A DNA stretch of 47,004 nt from Actinomycetes bacterium (lineage in GTDB: Bacteria > Actinomycetota > UBA4738 > HRBIN12), in the NCBI GenBank assembly GCA_021155985.1, contig JAJNBA010000030.1, positions 1-47,004 on the forward strand, written 5' to 3'. Below the pieces are notes generated by a model. It did no database searches, had not been told where the DNA came from, and saw only the letters and a program-made list of their open reading frames with translations. This document shows positions 10,203-20,174 of the stretch, piece after piece; position 1 is the first letter of the stretch; each line of letters opens with the position of its first letter. The translations under genes and the position numbers were made by a program.

Positions 10203-10654
10203 GGGTCTTGTTGCAACGGGTGCTCCGCGCGTCCGTGGTGGTAGACGGTGAGGGCGTCGCCCAGATCGGACGCGGCTACCTGCTGCTGGTCGGCGTCGGG
10301 AAAGGTGACGCCGCCGACGAGCCGGGCCGGCTGGCGGAGAAGATCGTGAACCTGCGTCTGTTCGCCGACGACGAGGGCAAGGCGAACCTGCCGATCGCCG
10401 GTGTCGAGGGCGAGATCCTGGTCGTCTCCCAGTTCACGCTCTACGCCGACCTCTCGAAGGGTCGTCGTCCGTCCTGGGGAGACGCGGAGGGTCCTGCGAT
10501 CGCCTCGGCGCGCGTCGAGGCGCTCGCCGCGGAGCTGGAGGCCCGTGGGGCGCGCGTGCAACGAGGGGTCTTCGGCGCGACGATGGAGGTGGAGCTCCTC
10601 AACGACGGTCCGTTCACGTTGGTGCTGGACGGTGCGTCGCTCAGCTCGGCGTAG
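10199..10654 (+). CDS. dtd: D-aminoacyl-tRNA deacylase
   Basis: [37 protein letters not shown]...[20 protein letters not shown] is characteristic of Dtd. Confidence 0.95.
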   Translation: [151 protein letters not shown]

Positions 10655-11045
10655 ATCGCCGAGGCCACCTGCTCGGATCGACGGCACACGCCTCTTCCCC
10701 GAGTCGGCTGCCGAGCGAGTCCCGGTTCCGCGCCACCCATCGGTAGAGACGGTCGGCGGTGCGAGGGAACGTCTCCGCCAGGAGGGCGACGGGGGCGCCG
10801 GCCGGCAGGAGCCGAGCCAGAGGGCCGGCGGCCTCGCCGGCGGAGTACCGGCGCCCGTCGGGTGCGACGAGGTGCCAGGAGGCCAGCCGGTCTTCTTGCG
10901 AGAGGTCGGCGAGGAGCCGGTCGCCTTCCTCGCCCTGGATCGGGGCGGCCCGGAGCCGGCCGTGACGGTCCCACCGGAGCAGCCGATCGAGCGACCACCG
11001 GCAGAAGCCACAGTCCTCGTCGTAGAGCACGACGTGTCGCTCCAT
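10641..11045 (-). CDS. DCC-type thiol-disulfide oxidoreductase-like (DUF393) protein
   Basis: Reverse strand MERHVVLYDEDCGFCRWSLDRLLRWDRHGRLRAAPIQ has the DUF393 signature with CxxC; ~14 bp convergent overlap with dtd. Confidence 0.8.
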   Translation of the reverse strand: MERHVVLYDEDCGFCRWSLDRLLRWDRHGRLRAAPIQGEEGDRLLADLSQEDRLASWHLVAPDGRRYSAGEAAGPLARLLPAGAPVALLAETFPRTADRLYRWVARNRDSLGSRLGEEACAVDPSRWPRRSTPS

Positions 11046-11118
11046 GGGATCAGCGTACGGCGCCACCGCGCGGAGCCGTCGGGGCGGCCGCGCCGGGTCG
11101 CCCGGTAGCATGCGCCCG

Positions 11119-11739
11119 ATGTACCAGGACGTCTTCGACCGGAACCCGTTCGGCACGAACTGCTGGCTCCTCGGCGCCGATGGCAGCGAGGATGCGGTGC
11201 TCGTCGACCCCGGTTTCGAGCCGGACGAGCTCCGAGCGGTCCTGGAGCGCGCCCGGCGGCGACCAACGGCGATCCTCCTGACGCACGCGCACCTCGACCA
11301 CGCCTACGCCGCGGGCGTGCTCGCCGGCGACGACCTCCCCGTCTTCGTCCACGAAGCCGACGCCGTCGCGTTCGACGACATCGAAGGATGGAACCCCGGG
11401 TTCGACAACCCTCTCGAGCCCGTGAAGGATCTGCGCCGCATCGTCGACGGTGACCAGCTGTCGTTCGCGGGGATGTCGATCGGGGTGCGCCACACGCCCG
11501 GGCACACGCCTGGGCACTGCTGCTTCGTGACCGACGCCACCGTGGTCGCGGGCGACCTCGTGTTCGCCGGCTCGATCGGCCGCTCCGACTTCCCGAACTC
11601 CTCGCCCGAGGCGATGCGGGCGAGCCTCCGATGGTTCCTCACGCTGGACGACGCCGACGACGTCCTTCCGGGGCACGGTCCGCGGAGCACCGTGGGGCGG
11701 GAGCGCGCGTCCAACCCGTTCCTGGTGAACGTGGCCTGA
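11119..11739 (+). CDS. MBL-fold metallo-hydrolase (glyoxalase II-like)
   Basis: MYQDVFDRNPFGTNCWLLG, LLTHAHLDHAYAAGVL, GVRHTPGHTPGHCCFV, VVAGDLVFAGSIGRSDFP, VLPGHGPRSTVGRER. Confidence 0.9.
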   Translation: MYQDVFDRNPFGTNCWLLGADGSEDAVLVDPGFEPDELRAVLERARRRPTAILLTHAHLDHAYAAGVLAGDDLPVFVHEADAVAFDDIEGWNPGFDNPLEPVKDLRRIVDGDQLSFAGMSIGVRHTPGHTPGHCCFVTDATVVAGDLVFAGSIGRSDFPNSSPEAMRASLRWFLTLDDADDVLPGHGPRSTVGRERASNPFLVNVA

Positions 11740-13034
11740 TGGACCTGCGACCGGCACGAGGGACGCTCGATCTGCTCCCTCCCCAGGGCAGCCGCATGCG
11801 CGCGCTCTACGATCGCGCGTCGGCGCTCGCCCGCCTCCACGGCTACCGCTACGTGGAGACGCCCGGCTTCGAGATCACCGAGCTCTTCTCCGCCACGTCG
11901 GGCGAGACGAGCGACGTCGTCACGAAGGAGATGTACACGTTCGACGATCGGAAGGGGCGCTCGCTGACGCTCCGCCCGGAGGGAACCGCGCCGGTGATGC
12001 GTGCGTACCTCGGCGCGATGCAGGAGCAGCCCTCTCCGTTCAAGGCGTACTACCTCACGCGGATGTATCGGTACTCCCGGCCGCAGGAAGGCCGCTACCG
12101 CGAGCACCGGCAATTCGGTATCGAGGTGTTCGGGGCCGAAGCTCCCGGCGCCGACGCCGAGGTGATCGCGATGGGCGACGCGTTCCTCCGCGGGCTCGGG
12201 TTGACCCGCATCGAGCTGCAGCTCAACTCGATCGGGGACGAGGTCTGCCGTCCCGCGTACCGCGACGAGCTCGTGGCGTTCCTGCGCGCCAACCGGGACC
12301 GCCTCTCCGACGAGCATCGGGACCGCTTCGTGGACAACCCGCTCCGCGTCCTCGACTGCAAGGACGACGCGTGTCGGGCGGTGGCGGCGGAGGCCCCGCG
12401 CATCACCGACCGGCTCTGCGATCCGTGCCGGGCGCATCTCGAGGGGGTGCAGTCCGGTCTGAAGGACGCCGGCCTCTCGTGGACCCTCGAGCCCACGCTC
12501 GTCCGCGGCCTCGACTACTACACGCGGACGGCGTTCGAGTTCGTGAGCCCGGGTCTCTCGCCGCAGCAGGCCACGTTGTTCGGCGGGGGCCGGTACGACG
12601 GGCTGGCCGAGGTGCTGGGCGGGCCGCACGTCCCCGGCGTCGGGTTCGGGATGGGACTGGAACGCGTCCTCCTCGCGCTCGAGCAGGAGGGGATCGACGC
12701 ACCGGAGGAGCCGGGGCTCGCCGTGTTCGTGGTCGGGGTCGGCGAGGCCGGCCACGCACGGGCGCATGACCTGGTTCGCGAGCTCCGGGCTGTGGGTGTC
12801 GCCGCGGACGCCGCGTTCGAGGATCGGCCGTTGAAGGCGCAGTTGAAGATGGCCGATCGCGCCGGCGCGACGTACGCGGCGATCGTGGGGGAGCGTGAGC
12901 TCGAGGCATCGACCGTCACGCTCCGTCGCCTGTCGGACGGCGACCAGCACGAGGTGGCGGCCGACGGGGTGGCGTCCGCCGTTGCGGCCGTCGGGTCGGC
13001 ACCAGGTGGAGCGCCGGCCGGAGAGACCGGATGA
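11739..13034 (+). CDS. hisS: Histidine--tRNA ligase
   Basis: RPARGTLDLLPPQGSRMRALYDRASALARLHGYRYVETPGFEITELF, LRPEGTAPVMRAYL, VRGLDYYTRTAFEF, LFGGGRYDGLAEVLGG. Confidence 0.97.
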   Translation: MDLRPARGTLDLLPPQGSRMRALYDRASALARLHGYRYVETPGFEITELFSATSGETSDVVTKEMYTFDDRKGRSLTLRPEGTAPVMRAYLGAMQEQPSPFKAYYLTRMYRYSRPQEGRYREHRQFGIEVFGAEAPGADAEVIAMGDAFLRGLGLTRIELQLNSIGDEVCRPAYRDELVAFLRANRDRLSDEHRDRFVDNPLRVLDCKDDACRAVAAEAPRITDRLCDPCRAHLEGVQSGLKDAGLSWTLEPTLVRGLDYYTRTAFEFVSPGLSPQQATLFGGGRYDGLAEVLGGPHVPGVGFGMGLERVLLALEQEGIDAPEEPGLAVFVVGVGEAGHARAHDLVRELRAVGVAADAAFEDRPLKAQLKMADRAGATYAAIVGERELEASTVTLRRLSDGDQHEVAADGVASAVAAVGSAPGGAPAGETG

Positions 13035-14839
13035 GCGACAGTCTCTACCGGACCACGATGCGCACCCACGCGTGCGGCGAGCTGACCGCCGAGCACGTGG
13101 ACGCCGCCGTCGTCCTCTGCGGCTGGGTAGCCAGCCGCCGGGACCATGGCGGCGTCACCTTCATCGACCTTCGCGATCGGGAGGGGATCGTCCAGATCGT
13201 CTTCCATCCGGAGGATGCCGCGGACGCGCACGCGGCTGCCCAGCGCCTCGGCGCCGAGGACGTCGTCCGTGTGACCGGCTCGGTCCGGGCGCGCCCCGAC
13301 GGGATGACCAACCTGCAGCTCCGCACGGGCGAGGTGGAGCTGGCCGCGGCCTCTCTCGAGATCCTGTCGGAGGCGGACACCCCTCCGTTCCCGATCGAGG
13401 ACCGGATCGAGGCCGGCGAGGAGCTCCGGCTGCGGTATCGATACCTAGACCTCCGGCGGCAGGAGATGACCGAGGTCCTGCGTATCCGGCATAGCATCAA
13501 CGCGATCACGCGCGACCACATGGAATCCCTCGGGTTCCTCGAGGTCGAGACGCCCATGCTCACGCGCTCCACCCCGGAAGGCGCGCGGGACTTCCTCGTG
13601 CCGTCCCGCGTGTGGCCGGGAACGTTCTACGCGCTTCCGCAGTCGCCTCAGCAGCTGAAGCAGCTGCTGATGGTCGCCGGGCAGGACCGCTACTACCAGA
13701 TCGTGCGCTGCCTCCGGGACGAAGCGCCGCGGGCCGACCGGAGCTTCGAGTTCACCCAGCTCGACGTGGAGATGTCGTTCGCGGACCAGGAGGACGTCTT
13801 CGCCGTGATCGAGCCGCTCTACGCGCGCTACGTACGAGAGATCCGCGGCGTCGAGGTGGAGACGCCGTTCCCCCGGATCCCCTACGACGAGATGCTCGCC
13901 CGCTTCGGGACCGACAAGCCCGACCTCCGGTACGGGATGGAACTCGCCGACCTCGCGCCCGTCTTCGACGGCACGGGGTTCAACGCGTTCGGGTCGGTCC
14001 TGGCGACGGAGGACGGCGCGATCAAGGGCCTCGCGGCGCCCGGTGGTGGGCAACTCTCGCGCAAGGAGCTCGACCAGCTCGTGCAGGACGCGAAGGGTCG
14101 CGGAGCGGCCGGGCTCGTGTGGATGGTCGTCGAAGCCGAGAGCGTCCGCTCGCCGGTGGAGAAGCACCTGTCGAAGGAGGAGGTCGATGGGACGCTCCGC
14201 GCGACGGACGCCTCCGAGGGGGATCTCGTGTGCATCGTGGCGGATCAGATCGGCCGCGCGAACGTGGCGCTCGACGGCGTCCGGCGTAACCTGGCCGACC
14301 GGCTGGGACTGATCCCCGAGGGAGAGTGGCGGTACGCGTGGTACACGGACCCGCCGCTGTTCGACTGGAGCGAGGAGGAGGGCAAGTGGGTCGCGAACCA
14401 CCATCCCTTCTCGGCCCCCGCGACCGATGATCTCGATCCCAAGACCGCCAAGGCGAAGGCCTACGATCTCGTGCTCAACGGCTTCGAGGTGGGCGGCGGG
14501 AGCATCCGGATCCATCGCCCCGAGGTCCAGCGGAAGGTGTTCGAGGTCCTGGGCCTGTCCCAGCCGGAGATCGAGGAGAAGTTCGGTCACCTGCTCAGGG
14601 CGTTCCGCTATGGCGCGCCGCCGCACGGCGGGATCGCGATGGGTATGGATCGCATCGTGATGCTGATGGCGGGCAAGGAGGCGATCAGGGATGTCACGGC
14701 GTTCCCGAAGGCGCAATCGGGCTCGGATCCGCTCACGGGCGCGCCGGCCCCGGCTGACGACGGGCAGCTCCGCGAGCTCGGCATACAGGTGATCCCGCCT
14801 CCGGCGAAGGAGCAGCGACCGCCGATCGGAAGGGAGTGA
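13031..14839 (+). CDS. aspS: Aspartate--tRNA ligase
   Basis: MRTHACGELTAEHVDAAVVLCGWVASRRDHGGVTFIDLRDREGIVQIVF, ETPMLTRSTPEGARDFLVPSR, LPQSPQQLKQLLMVAGQDRYYQIVRCLRDEAPRADRSFEFTQLDVEMSF. Confidence 0.97.
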   Translation: MSDSLYRTTMRTHACGELTAEHVDAAVVLCGWVASRRDHGGVTFIDLRDREGIVQIVFHPEDAADAHAAAQRLGAEDVVRVTGSVRARPDGMTNLQLRTGEVELAAASLEILSEADTPPFPIEDRIEAGEELRLRYRYLDLRRQEMTEVLRIRHSINAITRDHMESLGFLEVETPMLTRSTPEGARDFLVPSRVWPGTFYALPQSPQQLKQLLMVAGQDRYYQIVRCLRDEAPRADRSFEFTQLDVEMSFADQEDVFAVIEPLYARYVREIRGVEVETPFPRIPYDEMLARFGTDKPDLRYGMELADLAPVFDGTGFNAFGSVLATEDGAIKGLAAPGGGQLSRKELDQLVQDAKGRGAAGLVWMVVEAESVRSPVEKHLSKEEVDGTLRATDASEGDLVCIVADQIGRANVALDGVRRNLADRLGLIPEGEWRYAWYTDPPLFDWSEEEGKWVANHHPFSAPATDDLDPKTAKAKAYDLVLNGFEVGGGSIRIHRPEVQRKVFEVLGLSQPEIEEKFGHLLRAFRYGAPPHGGIAMGMDRIVMLMAGKEAIRDVTAFPKAQSGSDPLTGAPAPADDGQLRELGIQVIPPPAKEQRPPIGRE

Positions 14840-15243
14840 GGATGGAGTCGCTGCACGACGACGACGTCGAGCTGCTCACCGGGAAGAACTTCGCTCACCT
14901 GGCGGTGGTGCGGCCGGACGGCACGCCGCACGTCACGGTCACGTGGATCGACGCAGCCGACGGAGCCGTCCTCGTGAACACCGCCGTGGGCCGCGTGAAG
15001 GATCGGTACGTCCGCCTCGACCCGCGGGTCTCGGTCACGGTCCACGACGAGGAGGATCCGTACCGCTGGCTCCGCGTGGACGGTGCCGTGGAGGAGTTCG
15101 TGACCGGACAGGAGGCCGAAGAGCACATCGACGCGCTGAACCAGCGGTACCACGACGGCGAGCGATGGACGTACAAGGATGGCCAGGAGCGCGTGATCTA
15201 CCGGATCAGACCAGATCGGATCCTCAGGCGGTACGACGGCTGA
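14836..15243 (+). CDS. PPOX-class F420-dependent oxidoreductase-like protein
   Basis: LLTGKNFAHLAVVRPDGTPHVTVTWIDAADGAVLVNTAVGRVKDRYVRLDPRVSVTVHDEEDPYRWLRVDGAVEE resembles the split-barrel PPOX/F420 family. Confidence 0.85.
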   Translation: MRMESLHDDDVELLTGKNFAHLAVVRPDGTPHVTVTWIDAADGAVLVNTAVGRVKDRYVRLDPRVSVTVHDEEDPYRWLRVDGAVEEFVTGQEAEEHIDALNQRYHDGERWTYKDGQERVIYRIRPDRILRRYDG

Positions 15244-15398
15244 GCTTGCTGCGCAGGTGCTCCTGAGCGTACCGACGTCCTGCCGCACATCGCCCTAGGA
15301 CCGAAGGCGGTTCCCTCCGCCACCCCGGAGCCCTATCATGCTGGCTTCCGGCTTGACGGGGCCGGACTCGGGCTGGCAGGAAAGGACATTCCTCTCTG

Positions 15399-16745
15399 AT
15401 GGATCGACCGCTCGCAACGCGGATGCGTCCGCGCACCTTCCAGGAGTTCGTCGGGCATCACCATCTCTTGGGCGAGGGCAAGCCGCTCACGAAGCTGATC
15501 GACGGCGGACACCTTCCCTCCACGATCCTGTGGGGTCCACCCGGGACCGGCAAGACGACCCTCGCGCACCTGCTGGCGATCGCGGTCGGCGCGGACTTCC
15601 AACAGCTGTCCGCGGTGAGCTCCGGCGTATCGGACGCCCGCCGTGTGATGGACCACTCGAAGACGACCCTGTTCCGGACCGTCTTGTTCGTCGACGAGGT
15701 GCATCGCTGGAACAAGGCGCAGCAGGAGATCCTCCTCCCGGCGATCGAGGACGGGTCGATCACGCTGATCGGCGCCACCACCGAGAATCCGTACCACAGC
15801 CTCGTGGGCCCGCTGCTCTCGCGATGCCTCCTGCTCCGTCTCGAGCCACTGGAGCCGAAGGAGATCCGCGGGCTGCTCGAGCTCGCGGTGATCGATGCCG
15901 AGCGAGGGATGGGTGCCCTCGGCGTGACGCTCACGGACGACGCACTCGACCACCTCGTGGAGCTGTCCGCCGGCGACGCTCGCGCGGCGCTCACCGCCCT
16001 GGAGGCCGCCGTCCTGCTGGCCGACGCCGGCGAGACGCTGATCGACGGCGCGCGGGTCGCCGACGCCGTCCAGAAGCGGATCGTCGCGTACGACCGTGGT
16101 GATAGCCACTTCGACGTCGTCTCCGCGTTCATCAAGAGCATGCGCGGGTCGGATCCGGACGCGTCGCTGTTCTGGCTCGGGAGGATGATCCACGCCGGCG
16201 AGGACCCGCGGTTCATCGTGCGACGGATGATGATCTTCGCGTCCGAGGACGTGGGGCTCGCCGACCCGCAGGCGCTCCAGGTCGCGGTGGCCGCGGCACA
16301 CGCGCTCGAGCATGTCGGCATGCCCGAGGCTCGCTTCAACCTCGCGCATGCGGCCCTCTACCTGGCGCGGGCGCCCAAGTCGAACTCCGTCACGGAGGCG
16401 CTGGACAGGGCGCTGTCCGATGCCGATTCGACCGACCCCGTGCCCCCGCACCTGCGTGATGCGCACTACGCCGGCGCCGCGAAGCTCGGGCACGGCGAGG
16501 GCTACGAGTATCCCCACGACTTCGAGGGCCATCACGTGGAGCAGCAGTACCGGCCGGAGCGATTCGAGGGCGAGATGTACTACCAGGCGACTGGTCAGGG
16601 CCGCGACGTCGAGGTCGGCCCCGGTACCGGCGTGCCCCTGAGTCACCCCGCCGTCCAGGAACGGGCACCTGAAGTGGACCCGGCACCCGAAGAAGATCCG
16701 GCACCGAGGAAGAGCCTGCACCCGAAGAGGAACCGGCAACGGTAG
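15399..16745 (+). CDS. rarA: Replication-associated recombination protein A (RarA/MgsA AAA+ ATPase)
   Basis: PLATRMRPRTFQEFVGHHHLLGEGKPLTKLI, GPPGTGKTTLAHLL, VLFVDEVHRWNKAQQE, ATTENPYHSLVGPLLSR, FKPERFEGE-like C-term. C-terminal tail may be frame-shifted. Confidence 0.93.
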   Translation: MDRPLATRMRPRTFQEFVGHHHLLGEGKPLTKLIDGGHLPSTILWGPPGTGKTTLAHLLAIAVGADFQQLSAVSSGVSDARRVMDHSKTTLFRTVLFVDEVHRWNKAQQEILLPAIEDGSITLIGATTENPYHSLVGPLLSRCLLLRLEPLEPKEIRGLLELAVIDAERGMGALGVTLTDDALDHLVELSAGDARAALTALEAAVLLADAGETLIDGARVADAVQKRIVAYDRGDSHFDVVSAFIKSMRGSDPDASLFWLGRMIHAGEDPRFIVRRMMIFASEDVGLADPQALQVAVAAAHALEHVGMPEARFNLAHAALYLARAPKSNSVTEALDRALSDADSTDPVPPHLRDAHYAGAAKLGHGEGYEYPHDFEGHHVEQQYRPERFEGEMYYQATGQGRDVEVGPGTGVPLSHPAVQERAPEVDPAPEEDPAPRKSLHPKRNRQR

Positions 16746-16818
16746 GGGACTGAGCGTCTCCGGGGCCCATGGGTATGCTGGGCGAACTGCCCACCCCACG
16801 GAACCTCGGAGGTAACGG

Positions 16819-17226
16819 ATGACGCTCCTGGCCCTCACCGGCGGCGAGACCGCCCTGATCGTGCTCGCCGCATTCTGGGGACTCCTGGTCCTGTTCCTGT
16901 GCCTCGTCCTGCTGAACACGTTCCGTGTCCTCGAGGCGACGCGACTCACCGTGGACGCGATGCGCGAGGAGACGGTCCCGCTCCTCCGGGAGATCAAGGG
17001 CTCCGTGGAGCGCACCAACGGGCACCTCGATCGCGTGGGAACCGTTCTGGACTCCGTCGGCGGCATCGTCGGGCGCGTCGAGCGCTTCACCGGCCTGCTC
17101 GAGCACGCCGCCTCCAGCCCCGTCGTGAAGTTCCTGAGCGTGGGCGCCGGCGTGAAGAAGGCGGCCGATTCGTTCAGCAAGAAGCGGTCGAAGGGATCGA
17201 CGGCGCCGGGCGCGCCGGCGCCCTGA
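16819..17226 (+). CDS. DUF948-like membrane-anchored protein
   Basis: N-terminal TM segment then VDAMREETVPLLREIKGSVERTNGHLDRVGTVLDSVGGIVGRVERFTGLLEHAASSPVVKFLSVGAGVKKA. Confidence 0.65.
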   Translation: MTLLALTGGETALIVLAAFWGLLVLFLCLVLLNTFRVLEATRLTVDAMREETVPLLREIKGSVERTNGHLDRVGTVLDSVGGIVGRVERFTGLLEHAASSPVVKFLSVGAGVKKAADSFSKKRSKGSTAPGAPAP

Positions 17227-17227
17227 C

Positions 17228-17497
17228 ATGCGCCGCGGCTTCTGGGTCGCGCTCGGTTTGGGGGCCGGCGCGACCGGCGCCGTCGTCGCCTCACGGTGGG
17301 CCAGGCGGCAGGCGAACAAGGTCAAGCCGGCGACGCTGGCGCGCGAGGCTCGAGGCGGCCTGATGGATCTCTCCAAGCTCGTTGCGGAGTCGATCGAGGA
17401 GGGCAAACGGGCGATGGAGGAGCGGGAACGCGAGCTCCGCGCGGAGCTCGACGGCACCGCGCCCGAGCCGGATCCCGACGAGCCGACCGCCCCCTAG
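17228..17497 (+). CDS. Small membrane-anchored hypothetical protein
   Basis: MRRGFWVALGLGAGATGAVVASRWARRQANKVKP...; between the DUF948-like gene and alaS on the same strand. Confidence 0.6.
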   Translation: MRRGFWVALGLGAGATGAVVASRWARRQANKVKPATLAREARGGLMDLSKLVAESIEEGKRAMEERERELRAELDGTAPEPDPDEPTAP

Positions 17498-17537
17498 AGC
17501 ACCCGGGGAGCGAAACGACCGCCGGTAGACTCGGCTC

Positions 17538-20174
17538 GTGGAGGGGGAGCGGATCCGCGAGCTGTTCCTGTCGTTCTTCGAGGAGCGAGGGCACAAGCGC
17601 GTGCCGAGCTCGTCCCTGATCCCCCCTCCCGAGTCCGGTCTGCTCCTCGCGAACGCGGGGATGAACCAGTTCATCCCGATCTTCCTGGGTCAGGCAGAGC
17701 CGTCGTATCCGCGGGCCGTCACCGTTCAGAAGGTGATGCGCACGAACGACATCAACAACGTCGGCACGGACGCTCGGCACCTCACGTTCTTCGAGATGCT
17801 CGGCAACTTCTCGTTCGGCGACTACTTCAAGGCGGAGGCGATCGCCTGGGCGCACGAGCTCGTCACCGAGCGGTTCGGGATCGATCACGACCGGCTCTGG
17901 GTGACGGTGTACGAGGAGGACGACGAGGCCGTGCAGGGCTGGGTCGATGGCGTGGGCTTGGCCCCGGACCGCATAGTCCGCCGAGGCATGACCGACGCGC
18001 AGGGTGAGCTCGCGAACTACTGGCACACCCACGCGGCCGGCCCGGGCGGTCCATGCAGCGAGATCTTCGTCGATCGCGGGGCGAAGTACGGACCGGAGGG
18101 CGGCCCGGACGTGGACGAGGAACGGTTCATGGAGATCTGGAACCTCGTCTTCATCCAGGATCGCATCGACGGGGAGTTCCGGGTCGTCGAGCCCCTGCCC
18201 GCGAAGAACGTCGACACCGGGTCGTCGCTCGAACGCGTGGCCGTCGTGTTGCAAGACGTGGACAGCGTCTTCGAGACGGACCTGTTCCGGCCGTTGCTCG
18301 AGGTGGCGGAGTCCCTGTCGGGCCGCCCGCACGGCCGGGACAGCCGCGACGACGTGTCCCTGAAGATCATCGCCGAACACGGTCGGGCCACTGCCTTCCT
18401 GATCGCCGATGGGGTCCAGCCGGCCAACGAAGGCCGCGGTTACGTCCTGCGGCGGATGCTCCGCCGGATGGTGTCGCACGCCCGGCAGCTCGGGATCGAA
18501 CGCGCCGTGATGGATCCGATCATCGACGTCGTGGCGGAGCGGTTCGGGGACGCGTATCCGGCGCTCCGCGAGAACGAGGCGTTCGTGCGGCAGGTGGCGG
18601 GGTCCGAGGAGGAACGCTTCGCTGCCACGCTCCGGCAAGGGCTCGTCCTGTTCGACGACGCGAGGGGGAGGACTCGCGATGGACGGATCACGGGGGACGA
18701 CGCATTCAAGCTCTCCGACACCTTCGGGTTCCCCTTGCAGCTCACGGAGGAGCTCGCGGCGGAGGCGGGCCTGTCCGTCGACGTGGATCGGTTCGCGGCG
18801 CTGCTCGAGGAGCAGCGCGATCGGGCGCGGCGCGCCCGCAAGAAGGTGTCCGTCGGCCTCGACGCCGGGACGGCTCCTCCCACGACGTTCGTCGGCTACG
18901 AGACCCTGGAGTCCGACGCCACCATCGTGACGCTGCTCGATCCGGAGTTCCGGGAGCTGCCCGTGGCCGAGGAGGGTCAGGACGTCCGGATCTTCCTCGA
19001 CCGCACCCCGTTCTACGCGGAGGGGGGTGGCCAGGTGGGCGATCGCGGCTTGATCCGGACGCCCTCGGGCGTGATCAGGGTCGATGACACCGTTCCCGCG
19101 GGCGATCGGTCGATCCTGCACACGGGCGTGGTGGAGTCGGGCGAAGTCCGGGCGAGCGCGGAAGCCCACGCCGAGGTCGACGCCGATCGTCGCGAGGCGA
19201 CCGCCCGAGCGCACACCTCCACGCACGTCGTCCACGCCACGCTCCGCGAGCTGCTCGGAGAACACGCTCGCCAGGCGGGCTCCCTCGTCGAGCCGGGCCG
19301 CCTCCGCTTCGACTTCCCCCATCCCTCGGCGGTCTCGTCGGATCAGCTCGACGAAGCCGAGCTGATCGCGAACCGCCGCCTGACGGCGGACGACGCTCCG
19401 AGAGCCTTCGAGACCTCGATGGAGGAGGCGGAGCGCATCGGTGCCGTGATGCTCTTCGGAGAGAAGTACGGCGACGTCGTCCGCGTGGTGGAGATCGGGG
19501 AGTACTCGCGCGAGCTCTGCGGCGGCACCCATGTGTCACGGACGGGGCACATCGGGGTGATCCGGTTCCTCCACGAGGGATCGATCGGCGCCGGGATGCG
19601 CCGCGTCGAGGCGCTCGTCGGGCCGGACGCCCTCCGGGAGATCAACGTGGAACGCGCGCTCCTGCACGATCTGGTGGAAGCGATCGGCAGCACGGATCCG
19701 CGGAGCGCGATCGACCACGCCCGGAAGGTGACGGAGGAGAACAAGCGGCTCCGGAGCGCGCTGGGCGCGCTCCAGAGGGGAGACCGGGACGCGGTCATCG
19801 CGGCCCTCGTGGAGGGTGTGCTCGAGATCGACGGCCTCGGCCTCGTCGTCTCGGAGGTGGCGGGGGAGGACGCGAGCGGCCTCCGGGAGCTCGCGCAGAA
19901 GGTCCGCGACCGGTTCCAGGGCCGAGCGGCCGCCGTCGTGCTCGGGGGCGGGGCCGACGGGAAGGCCCAGCTGGTGGCGGCGTCGACGCTCGAGGCCGTC
20001 GCCAAAGGTGTCACGGCGCCGGAGTTGCTCCGGGAAGCGGCGACCGTCATCGGCGGCGGGGCCGGCGGCAAGGACATCCTGGCGATGGCCGGCGGCCGGG
20101 ATGCCTCCGCCGTCGGCCGGGCCCTCGGGGGGATCCCCGCGCGCGTCCGGGGGCTCCTCGCGGCCACCTCGTGA
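17538..20174 (+). CDS. alaS: Alanine--tRNA ligase
   Basis: IRELFLSFFEERGHKRVPSSSLIPP...LLLANAGMNQFIPIFLG, RAVTVQKVMRTNDINNVGTDARHLTFFEMLGNFSFGDYFK, SRELCGGTHVSRTGHIG. Confidence 0.97.
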   Translation: MEGERIRELFLSFFEERGHKRVPSSSLIPPPESGLLLANAGMNQFIPIFLGQAEPSYPRAVTVQKVMRTNDINNVGTDARHLTFFEMLGNFSFGDYFKAEAIAWAHELVTERFGIDHDRLWVTVYEEDDEAVQGWVDGVGLAPDRIVRRGMTDAQGELANYWHTHAAGPGGPCSEIFVDRGAKYGPEGGPDVDEERFMEIWNLVFIQDRIDGEFRVVEPLPAKNVDTGSSLERVAVVLQDVDSVFETDLFRPLLEVAESLSGRPHGRDSRDDVSLKIIAEHGRATAFLIADGVQPANEGRGYVLRRMLRRMVSHARQLGIERAVMDPIIDVVAERFGDAYPALRENEAFVRQVAGSEEERFAATLRQGLVLFDDARGRTRDGRITGDDAFKLSDTFGFPLQLTEELAAEAGLSVDVDRFAALLEEQRDRARRARKKVSVGLDAGTAPPTTFVGYETLESDATIVTLLDPEFRELPVAEEGQDVRIFLDRTPFYAEGGGQVGDRGLIRTPSGVIRVDDTVPAGDRSILHTGVVESGEVRASAEAHAEVDADRREATARAHTSTHVVHATLRELLGEHARQAGSLVEPGRLRFDFPHPSAVSSDQLDEAELIANRRLTADDAPRAFETSMEEAERIGAVMLFGEKYGDVVRVVEIGEYSRELCGGTHVSRTGHIGVIRFLHEGSIGAGMRRVEALVGPDALREINVERALLHDLVEAIGSTDPRSAIDHARKVTEENKRLRSALGALQRGDRDAVIAALVEGVLEIDGLGLVVSEVAGEDASGLRELAQKVRDRFQGRAAAVVLGGGADGKAQLVAASTLEAVAKGVTAPELLREAATVIGGGAGGKDILAMAGGRDASAVGRALGGIPARVRGLLAATS

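Noticed and set aside
15306-15321. GGCGG-TTCCCT-CCGCC hairpin as a terminator before rarA
   Set aside because: Only a 5-bp stem with no U tract; expected often by chance at this GC content.
15224-15436. Minus-strand 70-aa ORF spanning the gap between the PPOX gene and rarA
   Set aside because: No recognisable family, overlaps both gene ends, and composition is consistent with shadow coding.
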